From positions 25,755 through 89,754 of the forward strand of contig NZ_WEGJ01000028.1 of NCBI RefSeq assembly GCF_009604385.1: a DNA stretch of 64,000 nt, in the 5' to 3' direction. Both the position numbers and the translations under genes were made by a program. The number at the start of each line of letters is the position of its first letter. Positions within the stretch are counted from its first letter, which is position 1. Below are positions 42,046 through 50,421 of the stretch, piece by piece. This stretch comes from Streptomyces smaragdinus (GTDB taxonomy: Bacteria > Actinomycetota > Actinomycetes > Streptomycetales > Streptomycetaceae). Below the pieces are notes generated by a model, which was not told the origin of the DNA, ran no database searches, and saw nothing but the letters and a program-made list of their open reading frames with translations.

Positions 42046-44637
42046 GTGCCTGGCACGAACCTGACCCGCGAAGAGGCGCAGGAGCGCGCGCGACTGCTCC
42101 GCGTGGACTCGTACGTGATCGACCTCGATCTGACCGGCGCCAAGGAGGGCGGCACCTTCCGGTCGGAGACGACCGTGACGTTCGACGCCACCGAGCCCGG
42201 CGCGGGCACGTTCATCGACCTCGTCGCCCCCGGCGTCCGTACGGTCACGCTGAACGGCACCGAGCTGGACCCCGCCGAGGTCTTCGCGGACTCCCGCATC
42301 GCGCTGACGGGCCTGGCGGAGCACAACACGCTCACCGTCGTCGCCGACTGCGCGTACACCAACACCGGCGAGGGCCTGCACCGCTTCGTCGACCCGGTGG
42401 ACGGCGAAACGTATCTCTACACCCAGTTCGAGGTGCCGGACGCCCGCCGCGTCTTCGCGTCGTTCGAGCAGCCCGACCTCAAGGCGACGTTCCGGTTCAC
42501 GGTCCGCGCCCCCGAGGGCTGGATCGTCAACTCCAACGCGCCGACGCCCGAGCCCGCCGACGGCGTGTGGGCGTTCGCGCCGACGCCGCGGATCTCGACG
42601 TACATCACGGCGATCATCGCCGGCCCGTACCACTCGGTGCACAGCACCTGGGAGGGCGGCGGCCGCAGCGTGCCGCTGGGCATCTACTGCCGCCCCTCGC
42701 TGGCCGAGTTCCTGGACGCCGACGCCATCTTCGACGTCACCCGGCAGGGCTTCGACTGGTTCCAGGAGAAGTTCGACTACGCCTACCCGTTCGACAAGTA
42801 CGACCAGCTCTTCGTGCCCGAGTTCAACGCCGGGGCGATGGAGAACGCCGGCGCCGTCACCATCCGCGACCAGTACGTCTTCCGCTCCAAGGTGACCGAC
42901 GCCGCGTACGAGGGCCGCGCGGCGACGATCCTGCACGAGCTCGCGCACATGTGGTTCGGCGACCTCGTCACCATGGAGTGGTGGAACGACCTGTGGCTGA
43001 ACGAGTCGTTCGCCACCTACTCCGAGGTCGCCTGCCAGGCCGCCGCCCCCGGCTCCCGCTGGCCCAACTCCTGGACCACGTTCGCCAACCAGATGAAGAC
43101 CTGGGCCTACCGCCAGGACCAGCTCCCCTCCACCCACCCGATCATGGCCGAGATCAACGATCTCGAGGACGTCATGGTCAACTTCGACGGCATCACCTAC
43201 GCCAAGGGCGCCTCCGTCCTCAAGCAGCTGGTGGCGTACGTCGGCGAGGACGCCTTCTTCCGCGGCGTGCAGGCGTACTTCAAGCGCCACGCCTACGGGA
43301 ACACCCGCCTCACCGACCTCCTCGGCGCGCTGGAGGAGACCTCCGGCCGCGACCTCAAGACCTGGTCGAAGGCCTGGCTGGAGACCGCCGGCATCAACGT
43401 CCTGCGCCCCGAGATCGAGACCGACGACTCCGGCGCCATCACCTCCTTCGCCGTCCGCCAGGAGGCCCCCGCACTGCCCGCCGGCGCGAAGGGCACTGCA
43501 TCTGATGATGCGGCTCCGCCGCGTGGCACCCTCCGCCCGCACCGCATCGCGATCGGCCTGTACGACCTGGTCGACGACCGGCTCGTACGCGGCGAGCGGA
43601 TCGAGCTCGACATCGACGGCGAGCTGACGAAGGTCCCGCAGCTCACGGGCGTGCGCCGCCCGGCGGTCGTGCTGCTCAACGACGACGACCTGTCGTACGC
43701 GAAGGTCCGCCTCGACCCGCAGTCCCTGGCCGTCGTCACCAAGCACCTCGGCGACTTCGAGTCCACCCTGCCGCGCGCCCTGTGCTGGGCGTCCGCCTGG
43801 GACATGACCCGCGACGGCGAACTCGCCACCCGCGACTACCTCGACCTGGTCCTCTCCGGCATCGCCAAGGAGACCGACATCGGCGTCGTCCAGTCCCTCC
43901 AGCGGCAGACGAAGCTGGCGATCGACCTGTACGCCGACCCCGCCTGGCGCGAGGAGGGCCTGGCCCGCTGGACCGAGGCGACGCTCGACCGGCTGCGCGC
44001 CGCCGTCCCCGGCGGCGACCACCAGCTGTCCTGGGCCCGGACCTTCGCCGCCACGGCCCGTACGCCCGAGCAGCTCGACCTGCTCGCCGCGTTGCTCGAC
44101 GGCTCGCAGACCATCGAGGGCCTGGCCGTCGACACCGAGCTGCGCTGGTCGCTGCTGCACCGGCTGGCCGCCACCGGCCGGGCCGGGGAGACGGAGATCG
44201 CCGCCGAGCTGGCCGCCGACCCCACGGCCGCCGGTGAGCGGCACGCCGCCTCCGCACGCGCCGCGCGGCCGGACGCCGGGGCCAAGGCCGCGGCGTGGGC
44301 GTCGGTGGTGGAGGGCGACCAGCTCGCCAACGCCGTGCAGGAGGCCGTGATCGGCGGCTTCGTGGACACCGACCAGCGGGAGCTGCTGGCGCCGTACACG
44401 GAGAAGTACTTCGCGTCGATCGCCGGCGTCTTCGCCACGCGCAGCCACGAGATCGCCCAGCAGATCGTCGTCGGCCTGTACCCCGCGGTCCAGGTCTCGC
44501 AGGCGACGCTGGACGCGACCGACGCCTGGCTGGCCTCCGCCGACCCGGCGCCGGCGCTGCGGCGCATGGTCGTCGAGTCCCGCGCGGGCGTCGAGCGGGC
44601 GCTGAGGGCGCAGGCGGCGGACGCCGCCGCGCGCTGA
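42046..44637 (+). CDS. pepN: Aminopeptidase N (M1 zinc peptidase), copy 1
   Basis: An 863-residue cytosolic M1 aminopeptidase. GAMEN (263-267), HELAH (297-301) and the distal zinc ligand Glu320 in LWLNESFATY are intact; an ERAP1-like helical C-domain follows. GTG 42046 is selected because AAAGGAG is 6 nt upstream; it would abut the in-frame ATG 42040. Compared with the second copy (55618-58200), this one has about 16 extra residues before LRPHRIAIGLY, encoded by a GC-rich palindromic segment near 43490-43530. Confidence 0.95.
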   Translation: MPGTNLTREEAQERARLLRVDSYVIDLDLTGAKEGGTFRSETTVTFDATEPGAGTFIDLVAPGVRTVTLNGTELDPAEVFADSRIALTGLAEHNTLTVVADCAYTNTGEGLHRFVDPVDGETYLYTQFEVPDARRVFASFEQPDLKATFRFTVRAPEGWIVNSNAPTPEPADGVWAFAPTPRISTYITAIIAGPYHSVHSTWEGGGRSVPLGIYCRPSLAEFLDADAIFDVTRQGFDWFQEKFDYAYPFDKYDQLFVPEFNAGAMENAGAVTIRDQYVFRSKVTDAAYEGRAATILHELAHMWFGDLVTMEWWNDLWLNESFATYSEVACQAAAPGSRWPNSWTTFANQMKTWAYRQDQLPSTHPIMAEINDLEDVMVNFDGITYAKGASVLKQLVAYVGEDAFFRGVQAYFKRHAYGNTRLTDLLGALEETSGRDLKTWSKAWLETAGINVLRPEIETDDSGAITSFAVRQEAPALPAGAKGTASDDAAPPRGTLRPHRIAIGLYDLVDDRLVRGERIELDIDGELTKVPQLTGVRRPAVVLLNDDDLSYAKVRLDPQSLAVVTKHLGDFESTLPRALCWASAWDMTRDGELATRDYLDLVLSGIAKETDIGVVQSLQRQTKLAIDLYADPAWREEGLARWTEATLDRLRAAVPGGDHQLSWARTFAATARTPEQLDLLAALLDGSQTIEGLAVDTELRWSLLHRLAATGRAGETEIAAELAADPTAAGERHAASARAARPDAGAKAAAWASVVEGDQLANAVQEAVIGGFVDTDQRELLAPYTEKYFASIAGVFATRSHEIAQQIVVGLYPAVQVSQATLDATDAWLASADPAPALRRMVVESRAGVERALRAQAADAAAR
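43510..43522. repeat. Palindrome inside pepN, likely inserted repeat
   Basis: GCGGC-TCC-GCCGC in the context GATGATGCGGCTCCGCCGCG encodes the DDAAPPRG part of the loop that is missing from the paralogue. The form resembles short palindromic repeats found in Streptomyces, here read through in frame. Confidence 0.4.
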
Positions 44638-44647
44638 CCGTCAGCGC
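44631..44647. terminator. Small palindrome joining convergent stop codons
   Basis: GCGCTGA (44631-44637), CCG, TCAGCGC (44641-44647). The TGA of pepN ends the left arm and the stop of the sigma-factor gene starts the right arm. Only 3 nt separate the two genes. Confidence 0.4.
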
Positions 44648-45939
44648 AGGACGAGGGGGAGGCCGAACGCGGGGAAGAGGTGCGGCTCGAACGAGGTGAT
44701 CTCGGCGATCCGCCCCTCCTCCACCCGCAGTACGTCCAGCACCTGGGCCCGGTAGATGCCGGTGCCCGGGCGCCGGACGTAACCCCCGGCCGCCGGGTGG
44801 CCGTTGGCCGTGGTGGGCAGATGCCGCCACTCCCCGAAGTACATGGGGGACGCCGGGTCCAGGGACGGGCGCAGGAAGCGCAGGACCGCGTCCCGGTCGG
44901 TGAACCAGAACGGGTTCGGGGGCATCGTCAGCCGGATGTCCTCGGCCAGCAGCCCGGCCATCGCGTCCGCGTCGCGGGCCTGCGCCAGCTCCATGTACCG
45001 CCGCAGCACCTCCCGTTCCCCGGGCGTCGGCCCGCTCACCGGCGCCCAGTCCGCGCGCCGGCGCGGCAGATGCTCGCGGACCACAGGGCGGGCGCGCTGC
45101 AGGGCGCTGTTCACGGAGGCGACGCTCGTCCCGAGCAGGCCGGCGGTGTCGGCGGCGGGGAGCTCCAGCACGTCGCGCAGGATCAGCGCGGCCCGCTGCC
45201 GGGGCGGCAGCTGCTGGAGGGCGGTGAGGAAGACGAGCTCCATCGTCTCGCGGTGCTCGGCGACGGCCTCGGGCTCGTCGTCCTCCGGGTAGGGCTGCAG
45301 CCAGGCGACCCGGGACGGGGGTTCGGCGCCGCCGTGGTCCATGCCCGGGATCGGCTCGTACGTGGTGGGGCGGCGGGAGACCGCGCGGAGGTGGTCGAGG
45401 CAGGCGTTGGTGGCGACGTGGTGGAGCCAGGTGCGCAGGCTCGCGCGGCCCTCGTAGCCGTCGCGGGAGCGCCAGGCGCGGAGGAAGACCTCCTGCACGA
45501 GGTCCTCGGACTCGTCGTAGGAGCCGGTCATCCGGTAGCAGTGGCGGCGGAGTTCGGCGCGGTGGCGCTCCATGAGGGCGGCGAACTCGGCCTCGTCCTC
45601 GAGGGCGGCGGGGATCTCGGCCGGGGTCTCCCGGGGTTTCGCCGGTGCCGGTGTACGTGTCGCCGGCGCCGCGTCCGCGGCCGTACGGGCCACGCGCCGC
45701 AGCCGGGCCACGGCCGCCGCGAGGCCCGCCACCTCGTCGTACAGCGCGGCGGGCGGCCGGGGGGTGAGCCGTCCGGCGCGGGCGCCGACGTCGGCGATGA
45801 GGTCGTCGACGGTCCCGGCGGACGCGGACCGCCGCTCCCGGTACGCCTTCTGCCGGCACGCGGGCGAGCAGTACACGGCCCGGCTCCCCACCCCGTCCGG
45901 CAGCGGCCCGCCGCAGGTCTGGCACCGTTCGTCGGACAT
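44641..45939 (-). CDS. ECF sigma factor with N-terminal zinc finger and SnoaL-like C-domain
   Basis: A 432-residue regulator of three parts. Residues 1-37 form a treble-clef-like zinc finger (Cys6, Cys9, Cys24, Cys28; CRQKAYRERR). A linker leads to sigma region 2 (about 117-190; YRMTGSYDESEDLVQEVFLRAWR) and region 4 (about 236-290; LQQLPPRQRAALILRDVLEL). A SnoaL/NTF2-like domain (about 308-425) ends the chain, as in SigG/SigJ-type ECF factors. In these the C-domain tunes activity, so no anti-sigma gene is needed, and none is adjacent. ATG 45939 gives the finger; the fusion is in one clean frame. Confidence 0.9.
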   Translation of the reverse strand: MSDERCQTCGGPLPDGVGSRAVYCSPACRQKAYRERRSASAGTVDDLIADVGARAGRLTPRPPAALYDEVAGLAAAVARLRRVARTAADAAPATRTPAPAKPRETPAEIPAALEDEAEFAALMERHRAELRRHCYRMTGSYDESEDLVQEVFLRAWRSRDGYEGRASLRTWLHHVATNACLDHLRAVSRRPTTYEPIPGMDHGGAEPPSRVAWLQPYPEDDEPEAVAEHRETMELVFLTALQQLPPRQRAALILRDVLELPAADTAGLLGTSVASVNSALQRARPVVREHLPRRRADWAPVSGPTPGEREVLRRYMELAQARDADAMAGLLAEDIRLTMPPNPFWFTDRDAVLRFLRPSLDPASPMYFGEWRHLPTTANGHPAAGGYVRRPGTGIYRAQVLDVLRVEEGRIAEITSFEPHLFPAFGLPLVLR

Positions 45940-46028
45940 GGGACCCCCGGGTGATGGACGGCGTACGGCGTTCACGGAACCACCATCGGGACCCCTGGGG
46001 CAACCAAACGCCACGTCGACTGTTTTTC

Positions 46029-46046
46029 CCGGGGGATAACCCCCGG
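46029..46046. repeat. Dispersed hairpin repeat, copy 2 of 4
   Basis: CCGGGGG-ATAA-CCCCCGG then ACCCCCAG; a TTTTT run precedes it (46023-46027). It lies in the 200-nt gap between the sigma-factor gene and the DUF1203 gene. Confidence 0.7.
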
Positions 46047-46139
46047 ACCCCCAGCCGGCCGGCGAACCGTCCGCCCACACCCCAACGCCACGTCGGATTC
46101 CCGCCAGCCATCCCCACCCCACCGCACCACACTCGACCC

Positions 46140-46640
46140 ATGACGACCTACCGCCCCCAGCCCATCCACCCCGACGTCCTGAAGCAGCTCCGCCACACCG
46201 ACGACGCCAACCGCCCCGCCCGCCCCTTCACCGCGACCGCCGACGACGCCGGATCACCCCTCAGATGCTGTCTCCGGGGGATCGGCGAAGGCGAGGAGGT
46301 CGCCCTCGTCAGCTACGCCCCCCTGCGTCGCTGGGCGCGGCGAAACGGCGCCGACCCCGGCGCGTACGACGAACAGGGCCCCGTCTTCGTCCACGCCGCC
46401 GACTGCCCGGGACCGGAGGGCACCGGCTACCCCTGGACGCGGCCCGGCGCCCTGCGCGTCCTGCGCCGCTACGACGCCCGCGGACACATCGCCGGCGGCC
46501 GGCTGCTGGAGGTCCCCGACGACGCGGCCGGTGCTTTCGACCGCGCTCTGGACGAGGCCTTCGCCGACCCCGCCGTGACCCAGGTCCACGTCCGCGCGGT
46601 GGAGTACGGCTGCTTCCACTTCGCGGTCCCCCGCCCGTAA
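46140..46640 (+). CDS. DUF1203 family protein
   Basis: A 166-residue cytosolic protein matching the DUF1203 pattern: RPFTATADDAGSPLRCCLR, VALVSYAPL, PGPVFVHA-like QGPVFVHAADC and the terminal YGCFHFAVP. The function of the family is unknown. ATG 46140 lacks a ribosome site and is preceded by CACACT (46126-46131), 8 nt before, consistent with a leaderless mRNA. Confidence 0.85.
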   Translation: MTTYRPQPIHPDVLKQLRHTDDANRPARPFTATADDAGSPLRCCLRGIGEGEEVALVSYAPLRRWARRNGADPGAYDEQGPVFVHAADCPGPEGTGYPWTRPGALRVLRRYDARGHIAGGRLLEVPDDAAGAFDRALDEAFADPAVTQVHVRAVEYGCFHFAVPRP

Positions 46641-46647
46641 CGGAAAA

Positions 46648-46679
46648 GCGGGGCGGACGCCCGAAGGCACCCGCCCCGC
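46648..46679 (-). terminator. Terminator shared by DUF1203 and subtilase genes
   Basis: GCGGGGCGG (46648-46656) pairs with CCGCCCCGC (46671-46679). On the minus strand the stem is followed by TTTTCCG, giving an intrinsic terminator for the subtilase gene; on the plus strand it follows the DUF1203 stop by 7 nt without U-tract. Confidence 0.8.
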
Positions 46680-46698
46680 CCGGTGGCGTACCGCAGGG

Positions 46699-49600
46699 TT
46701 ACGGAACGACCGTCCCGATCGCGACGCTCCCCGAACCGGTCACCGTGCCGTGCTCGTTGAGCAGGTCGACCTGGCCGAAGAACGCCCGGCCCTCGGGAGC
46801 CGGGGCGCCCACGGTCACCGAGGCGTCGACCACCGCGGTCGCGCCGTTCGGCAGCGTGACGACCTGCGCGTCGTCCACGGACACGGAGCCCAGGTACGGC
46901 GCGTAGAACACGTCCCGGTAGTCGTACTCCGTGCTGCCCGACGGCACCGAGTAGCCGTCGACCTCGACGGTGTAGGTGCCGGCCGCCGGGTTCAGCAGCG
47001 TCACGGCCTCCTCCGAGTCACCGTCCGCGGACTGCGCGACGGCCTTGCCGTTCAGCAGCAGCACCAGGTCCAGGTCGGCCGCCGGGTCGGAGACGTTGCC
47101 GATGGCGACGTCGAGCCGCTCGACACCCGCACCGACGACGATCTCGCTGGTCTGCGACTCGAGGTTGGCGATCGTCGGCCGCTCCGTCTTCGACGAGCCG
47201 AGCGAACCGCCGCGCAGCTTGCCCGTCACCGGCCCGAAGCCGTTGGTGACCTGCCACTGCACCGGCGTCGGCGTGCCGACCTTCGCCTCGTCGATCGTCT
47301 TGACCTCGGGGTCGAAGGACGTACCCAGCGCGGTCGCGGTCAGCCGGTACGGGTTGTCGAGCCGCGGCGACGTACGCCGTGCCTCGACCTCGATCTCCCA
47401 CACGCCCGGGATCGGGTTCGCGTACGACCGCACGTCCGGGCGGCAGGTGCCGGCCGGGGTGTAGTTCGGGTAGCACGCGGTGGTGGAGGTGTCGTCGTTC
47501 GGGATGCCCCACGGGTCGATGGCGATGAACCGGGTCTGGCTGCCGTTCGCCAGGCCGCCCAGCGACACCTCGAGGGCCTTGGCGCCCTCGGGGACGGTCA
47601 CGAAGTACGACTTCGGGTCGTTGCGCTCGACCGTGCCCGACTCGTTCACGGAGTACGCGGGAGCCTGCTGGGCCTTGGGCGTGACGACCGTCGTCATGAT
47701 CTGGTGGTCGACGCCGACCGTGGCCAGGTTGTCCACCCGCAGCGCGGCGGTGTGGATACCGGAGGAGCGCGGCGACGCCTTCACCTTGACGGTGACGGCC
47801 TGGTTCAGCGGCAGGCGCACCAGCTCGGGGCCGGTGAACAGGAACGTGCCGTCGTTGCCGCGCCAGCTCAGCCGGTGCAGGGTCGCGCCGGCCGGGCCGG
47901 AGGTGCGGGTGACGGTGACGTCGTACCACTTGGACGTGCCGGCCGCGGGGCCCGCCTCCCGGTCGTACAGACCGGTGCCGAAGCCCGGGGTCTTCAGGTA
48001 CGCCGACAGACCGGTGTTCACCGGGGCCTTGACGGTGTAGTCGTACGCCGTGGCGCCGGCCCGGATCAGGTCCCAGGCCTTGACGATGTCGATGAGGCCC
48101 GCGCCCTCCTCGTACACCTGCTCGCCGGGAATGTGCTTCGCCGTGCTGGTCAGCGCGGTGCGCAGGCGCACCGGGGTGAGGTCCACGTGCTTCTGCTTCG
48201 CCGCGGACAGCAGCAGCGCCGACGCGCCGGCCGCCTGCGGGGAGGCCATCGACGTGCCCTGGAGCATGCTGTAGCCCGGGGGCAGCGAGTAGCCGGCCTC
48301 GCCGACCGGGGAGCCGGGCAGCCAGGTCGGGGTGGTGTTGATGGAGGCGCCGGGGGCGGAGATGTCCGGCTTGAAGCCGCCGTCCTCACGCGGGCCGCGT
48401 GAGGAGAACGGCATCATGTTGTACGAACGCGTCACGGCGGAGCCGTAGTTCGCCGCCCAGGTCTCCTTGGAGATGGCCGCGCCGACCGCGAGGACCTTGT
48501 CCGCCAGACCCGGGTCGCCGATGGTGTTGGCGCCGGCGCCGGAGTTGCCCGCGGAGATCACCAGCTGGACGCCGTACTCGTCGATCAGCCGGGTGTAGAG
48601 CATGGAGCGGGCGTTGTTGCCGTCGTTGAGCTGCGGCAGACCGCCGATCGACATGTTGACGACGTCGACGCCCCGGTTGACCACCAGGTCCGTCATGCCC
48701 TCGGTGAGCGCGACGGCCGTGCAGCCGCCGCCCCAGGAGCAGGCACGGGACGAGACGATCTTCGCGCCGGGCGCGGCGCCGTTCATCTTCCCGCCGAACA
48801 GCCCGTTGGCGGAGGTGATGCCGGCGACGTGGGTGGCGTGCTCGCTCTGCGGCACGCCGATGCTGACGAAGTCGGCCTTCTGGCCCTCGTAGTCGCCGCC
48901 CAGCGGGTCCAGCGGCACGTCCTTGCGGGCCTCCACGACGAACGGGATGCGCTCGGCGATGGCGGTGGCCGGGTCGTCGGTACCGAAGTAGCCGATCTGG
49001 TACCCGTCCTTGTACGCCTTCATCGCGGTGTCGTCGGTGAAGTCGCCGTTGTTGTTCAGGTCGACGCGCACGGCCCCGGTGGCCGGGTCGTACAGCACGC
49101 CCCACCAGTCGGTCGTGTCGCCGTCACGGTTCAGGTCGCCGGCCATGTCGCCGCCGGCGGTGGCGGACTCCAGGATCCGGTTGACCTTGTACGAGCCCGC
49201 GGGCGCCGTCCAGGTCCGGTTCTGGTACGTGAAGCTGGGGCCGCTGACCGCGGTGAGCATGGCGCGCCAGGTGCCGTCGCCGTCGACCAGCGGGTCGGTG
49301 GCCGTCACCCAGTCGACGATCTTGCGCTCGCCGGTGGTGGTCTTCTGCAGCGCCGGGTGCGCCAGGTCGACGCCGGAGTCCAGGATGCCGATGGTGATCC
49401 CGCGGCCGTCGGCCTTCGGGTTCTGCTTCACGAAGTCGACCGCGCCGGTCTCGAACGCCGGCTGGTACGGGTTCTTCGCCGGGGTGCTCGCGTCCGGGCC
49501 GGGGTACTCACCGGCGGCGGGGGAGGAGCCGTGGCGCGCGCCGTCGGGGCGCGGGTCCGGCAGCTTGATCTCCTCGTTCAGGTCGATGCCGTACACCGAG

Positions 49601-49995
49601 GAGAGCTTGGCCGCCCTGCTGATCGCGGCGTCGGCCTGCTTGGTGGGGACGGTGGCGCGGACGTAGCCGAGCTTGTCGTTCACCTTGCCGACGGAGCCGC
49701 CGCTGATGGCGTCGAGCGTCGCGGCGGCCTGCTCGGTGTCACCCTCCTTGGTCGCCACCATCAGGGTGACGAACTTCTCCTTCGCCGCCTTGGCCTCGGC
49801 GAGGGTCTGGGCGTCGTGCTCGCCGAGCTTGTCGGCGGCGGACTTGGGGGCGGCGGGCCCGGGGCCGGAAGCCGCGGGATCGTCGGCGGCCGAGACGGCG
49901 CTGGTGCCGGTGGCGGACAGCGCCGCCACCAGTCCGGCCGCCAGGGCTATCCGGACGGCGCGCCGGGCGCCTCCGGTCGGACGTGGAAGAGACAT
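46699..49995 (-). CDS. Large secreted subtilisin-like serine peptidase (S8)
   Basis: A 1098-residue secreted protease. Signal peptide 1-36, inhibitor-I9-like propeptide to about 140, then the S8 domain with Asp206 in ILDSGVD, His386 in SEHATHVAG, Asn484 in SAGNSG and Ser582 in GTSMASP. The 180 residues between Asp and His are a large insertion with two EF-hand-like calcium loops, DLNRDGDTTDW (287-297) and DLNNNGDFTDD (312-322). Beta-rich C-terminal domains, including a P-domain-like segment, fill about 640-1098. ATG 49995 has GAGGGGGG 5 nt upstream. A PLPRP start and Ser triad are intact, so it should be active. Confidence 0.93.
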   Translation of the reverse strand: MSLPRPTGGARRAVRIALAAGLVAALSATGTSAVSAADDPAASGPGPAAPKSAADKLGEHDAQTLAEAKAAKEKFVTLMVATKEGDTEQAAATLDAISGGSVGKVNDKLGYVRATVPTKQADAAISRAAKLSSVYGIDLNEEIKLPDPRPDGARHGSSPAAGEYPGPDASTPAKNPYQPAFETGAVDFVKQNPKADGRGITIGILDSGVDLAHPALQKTTTGERKIVDWVTATDPLVDGDGTWRAMLTAVSGPSFTYQNRTWTAPAGSYKVNRILESATAGGDMAGDLNRDGDTTDWWGVLYDPATGAVRVDLNNNGDFTDDTAMKAYKDGYQIGYFGTDDPATAIAERIPFVVEARKDVPLDPLGGDYEGQKADFVSIGVPQSEHATHVAGITSANGLFGGKMNGAAPGAKIVSSRACSWGGGCTAVALTEGMTDLVVNRGVDVVNMSIGGLPQLNDGNNARSMLYTRLIDEYGVQLVISAGNSGAGANTIGDPGLADKVLAVGAAISKETWAANYGSAVTRSYNMMPFSSRGPREDGGFKPDISAPGASINTTPTWLPGSPVGEAGYSLPPGYSMLQGTSMASPQAAGASALLLSAAKQKHVDLTPVRLRTALTSTAKHIPGEQVYEEGAGLIDIVKAWDLIRAGATAYDYTVKAPVNTGLSAYLKTPGFGTGLYDREAGPAAGTSKWYDVTVTRTSGPAGATLHRLSWRGNDGTFLFTGPELVRLPLNQAVTVKVKASPRSSGIHTAALRVDNLATVGVDHQIMTTVVTPKAQQAPAYSVNESGTVERNDPKSYFVTVPEGAKALEVSLGGLANGSQTRFIAIDPWGIPNDDTSTTACYPNYTPAGTCRPDVRSYANPIPGVWEIEVEARRTSPRLDNPYRLTATALGTSFDPEVKTIDEAKVGTPTPVQWQVTNGFGPVTGKLRGGSLGSSKTERPTIANLESQTSEIVVGAGVERLDVAIGNVSDPAADLDLVLLLNGKAVAQSADGDSEEAVTLLNPAAGTYTVEVDGYSVPSGSTEYDYRDVFYAPYLGSVSVDDAQVVTLPNGATAVVDASVTVGAPAPEGRAFFGQVDLLNEHGTVTGSGSVAIGTVVP

Positions 49996-50421
49996 GGGTC
50001 CCCCCTCTGCGATCGGACCGATCGCGTTCTGGCCGGGCCGCGCGCGGTTGGGCGCGTGCGCGCGGGCGGACCGGGTGTACGAGGTAGGTGGTCGGCATAC
50101 GGATCCGACTGTCCGACAATGTGCCGTACGGGACCCCTGCTTGAGGAGGGTTGCGGCTGGCAGAAGTGCAAATGGCGGGTATCCGCCACGCGTTGGACCC
50201 TGGCGCCGTCGCCCCTGCCCCGTCCGGTGAACGGCGGATGAGCGTGCCCGGTCGGCGGGCGGGCGGTCCGGTGTCCGTTCGCTACCGCGATGATCCATGT
50301 GCCCGATTCGGCCGCGCCCGTTCGGCCGGTGTTAAGTCGCAGGTCATTCCCGCTGCCGAAGCTCCCTGCGAGAGGAGCGGACGGCCCGCTCCGGTTTGTG
50401 GACGCACCGGGGAGCACATCG
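49996..50421. other. Divergent promoter region of subtilase and phosphoesterase genes
   Basis: 426 nt without a supported gene. Close to the subtilase start lies a palindrome, GCGATCGG-A-CCGATCGC (50009-50025), which could be an operator or leader hairpin. The rest (50040-50420) has several short repeats but no clear -35/-10 pair or known operator. An in-frame ATG at 50290 would lengthen the phosphoesterase but lacks a ribosome site. Confidence 0.5.
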
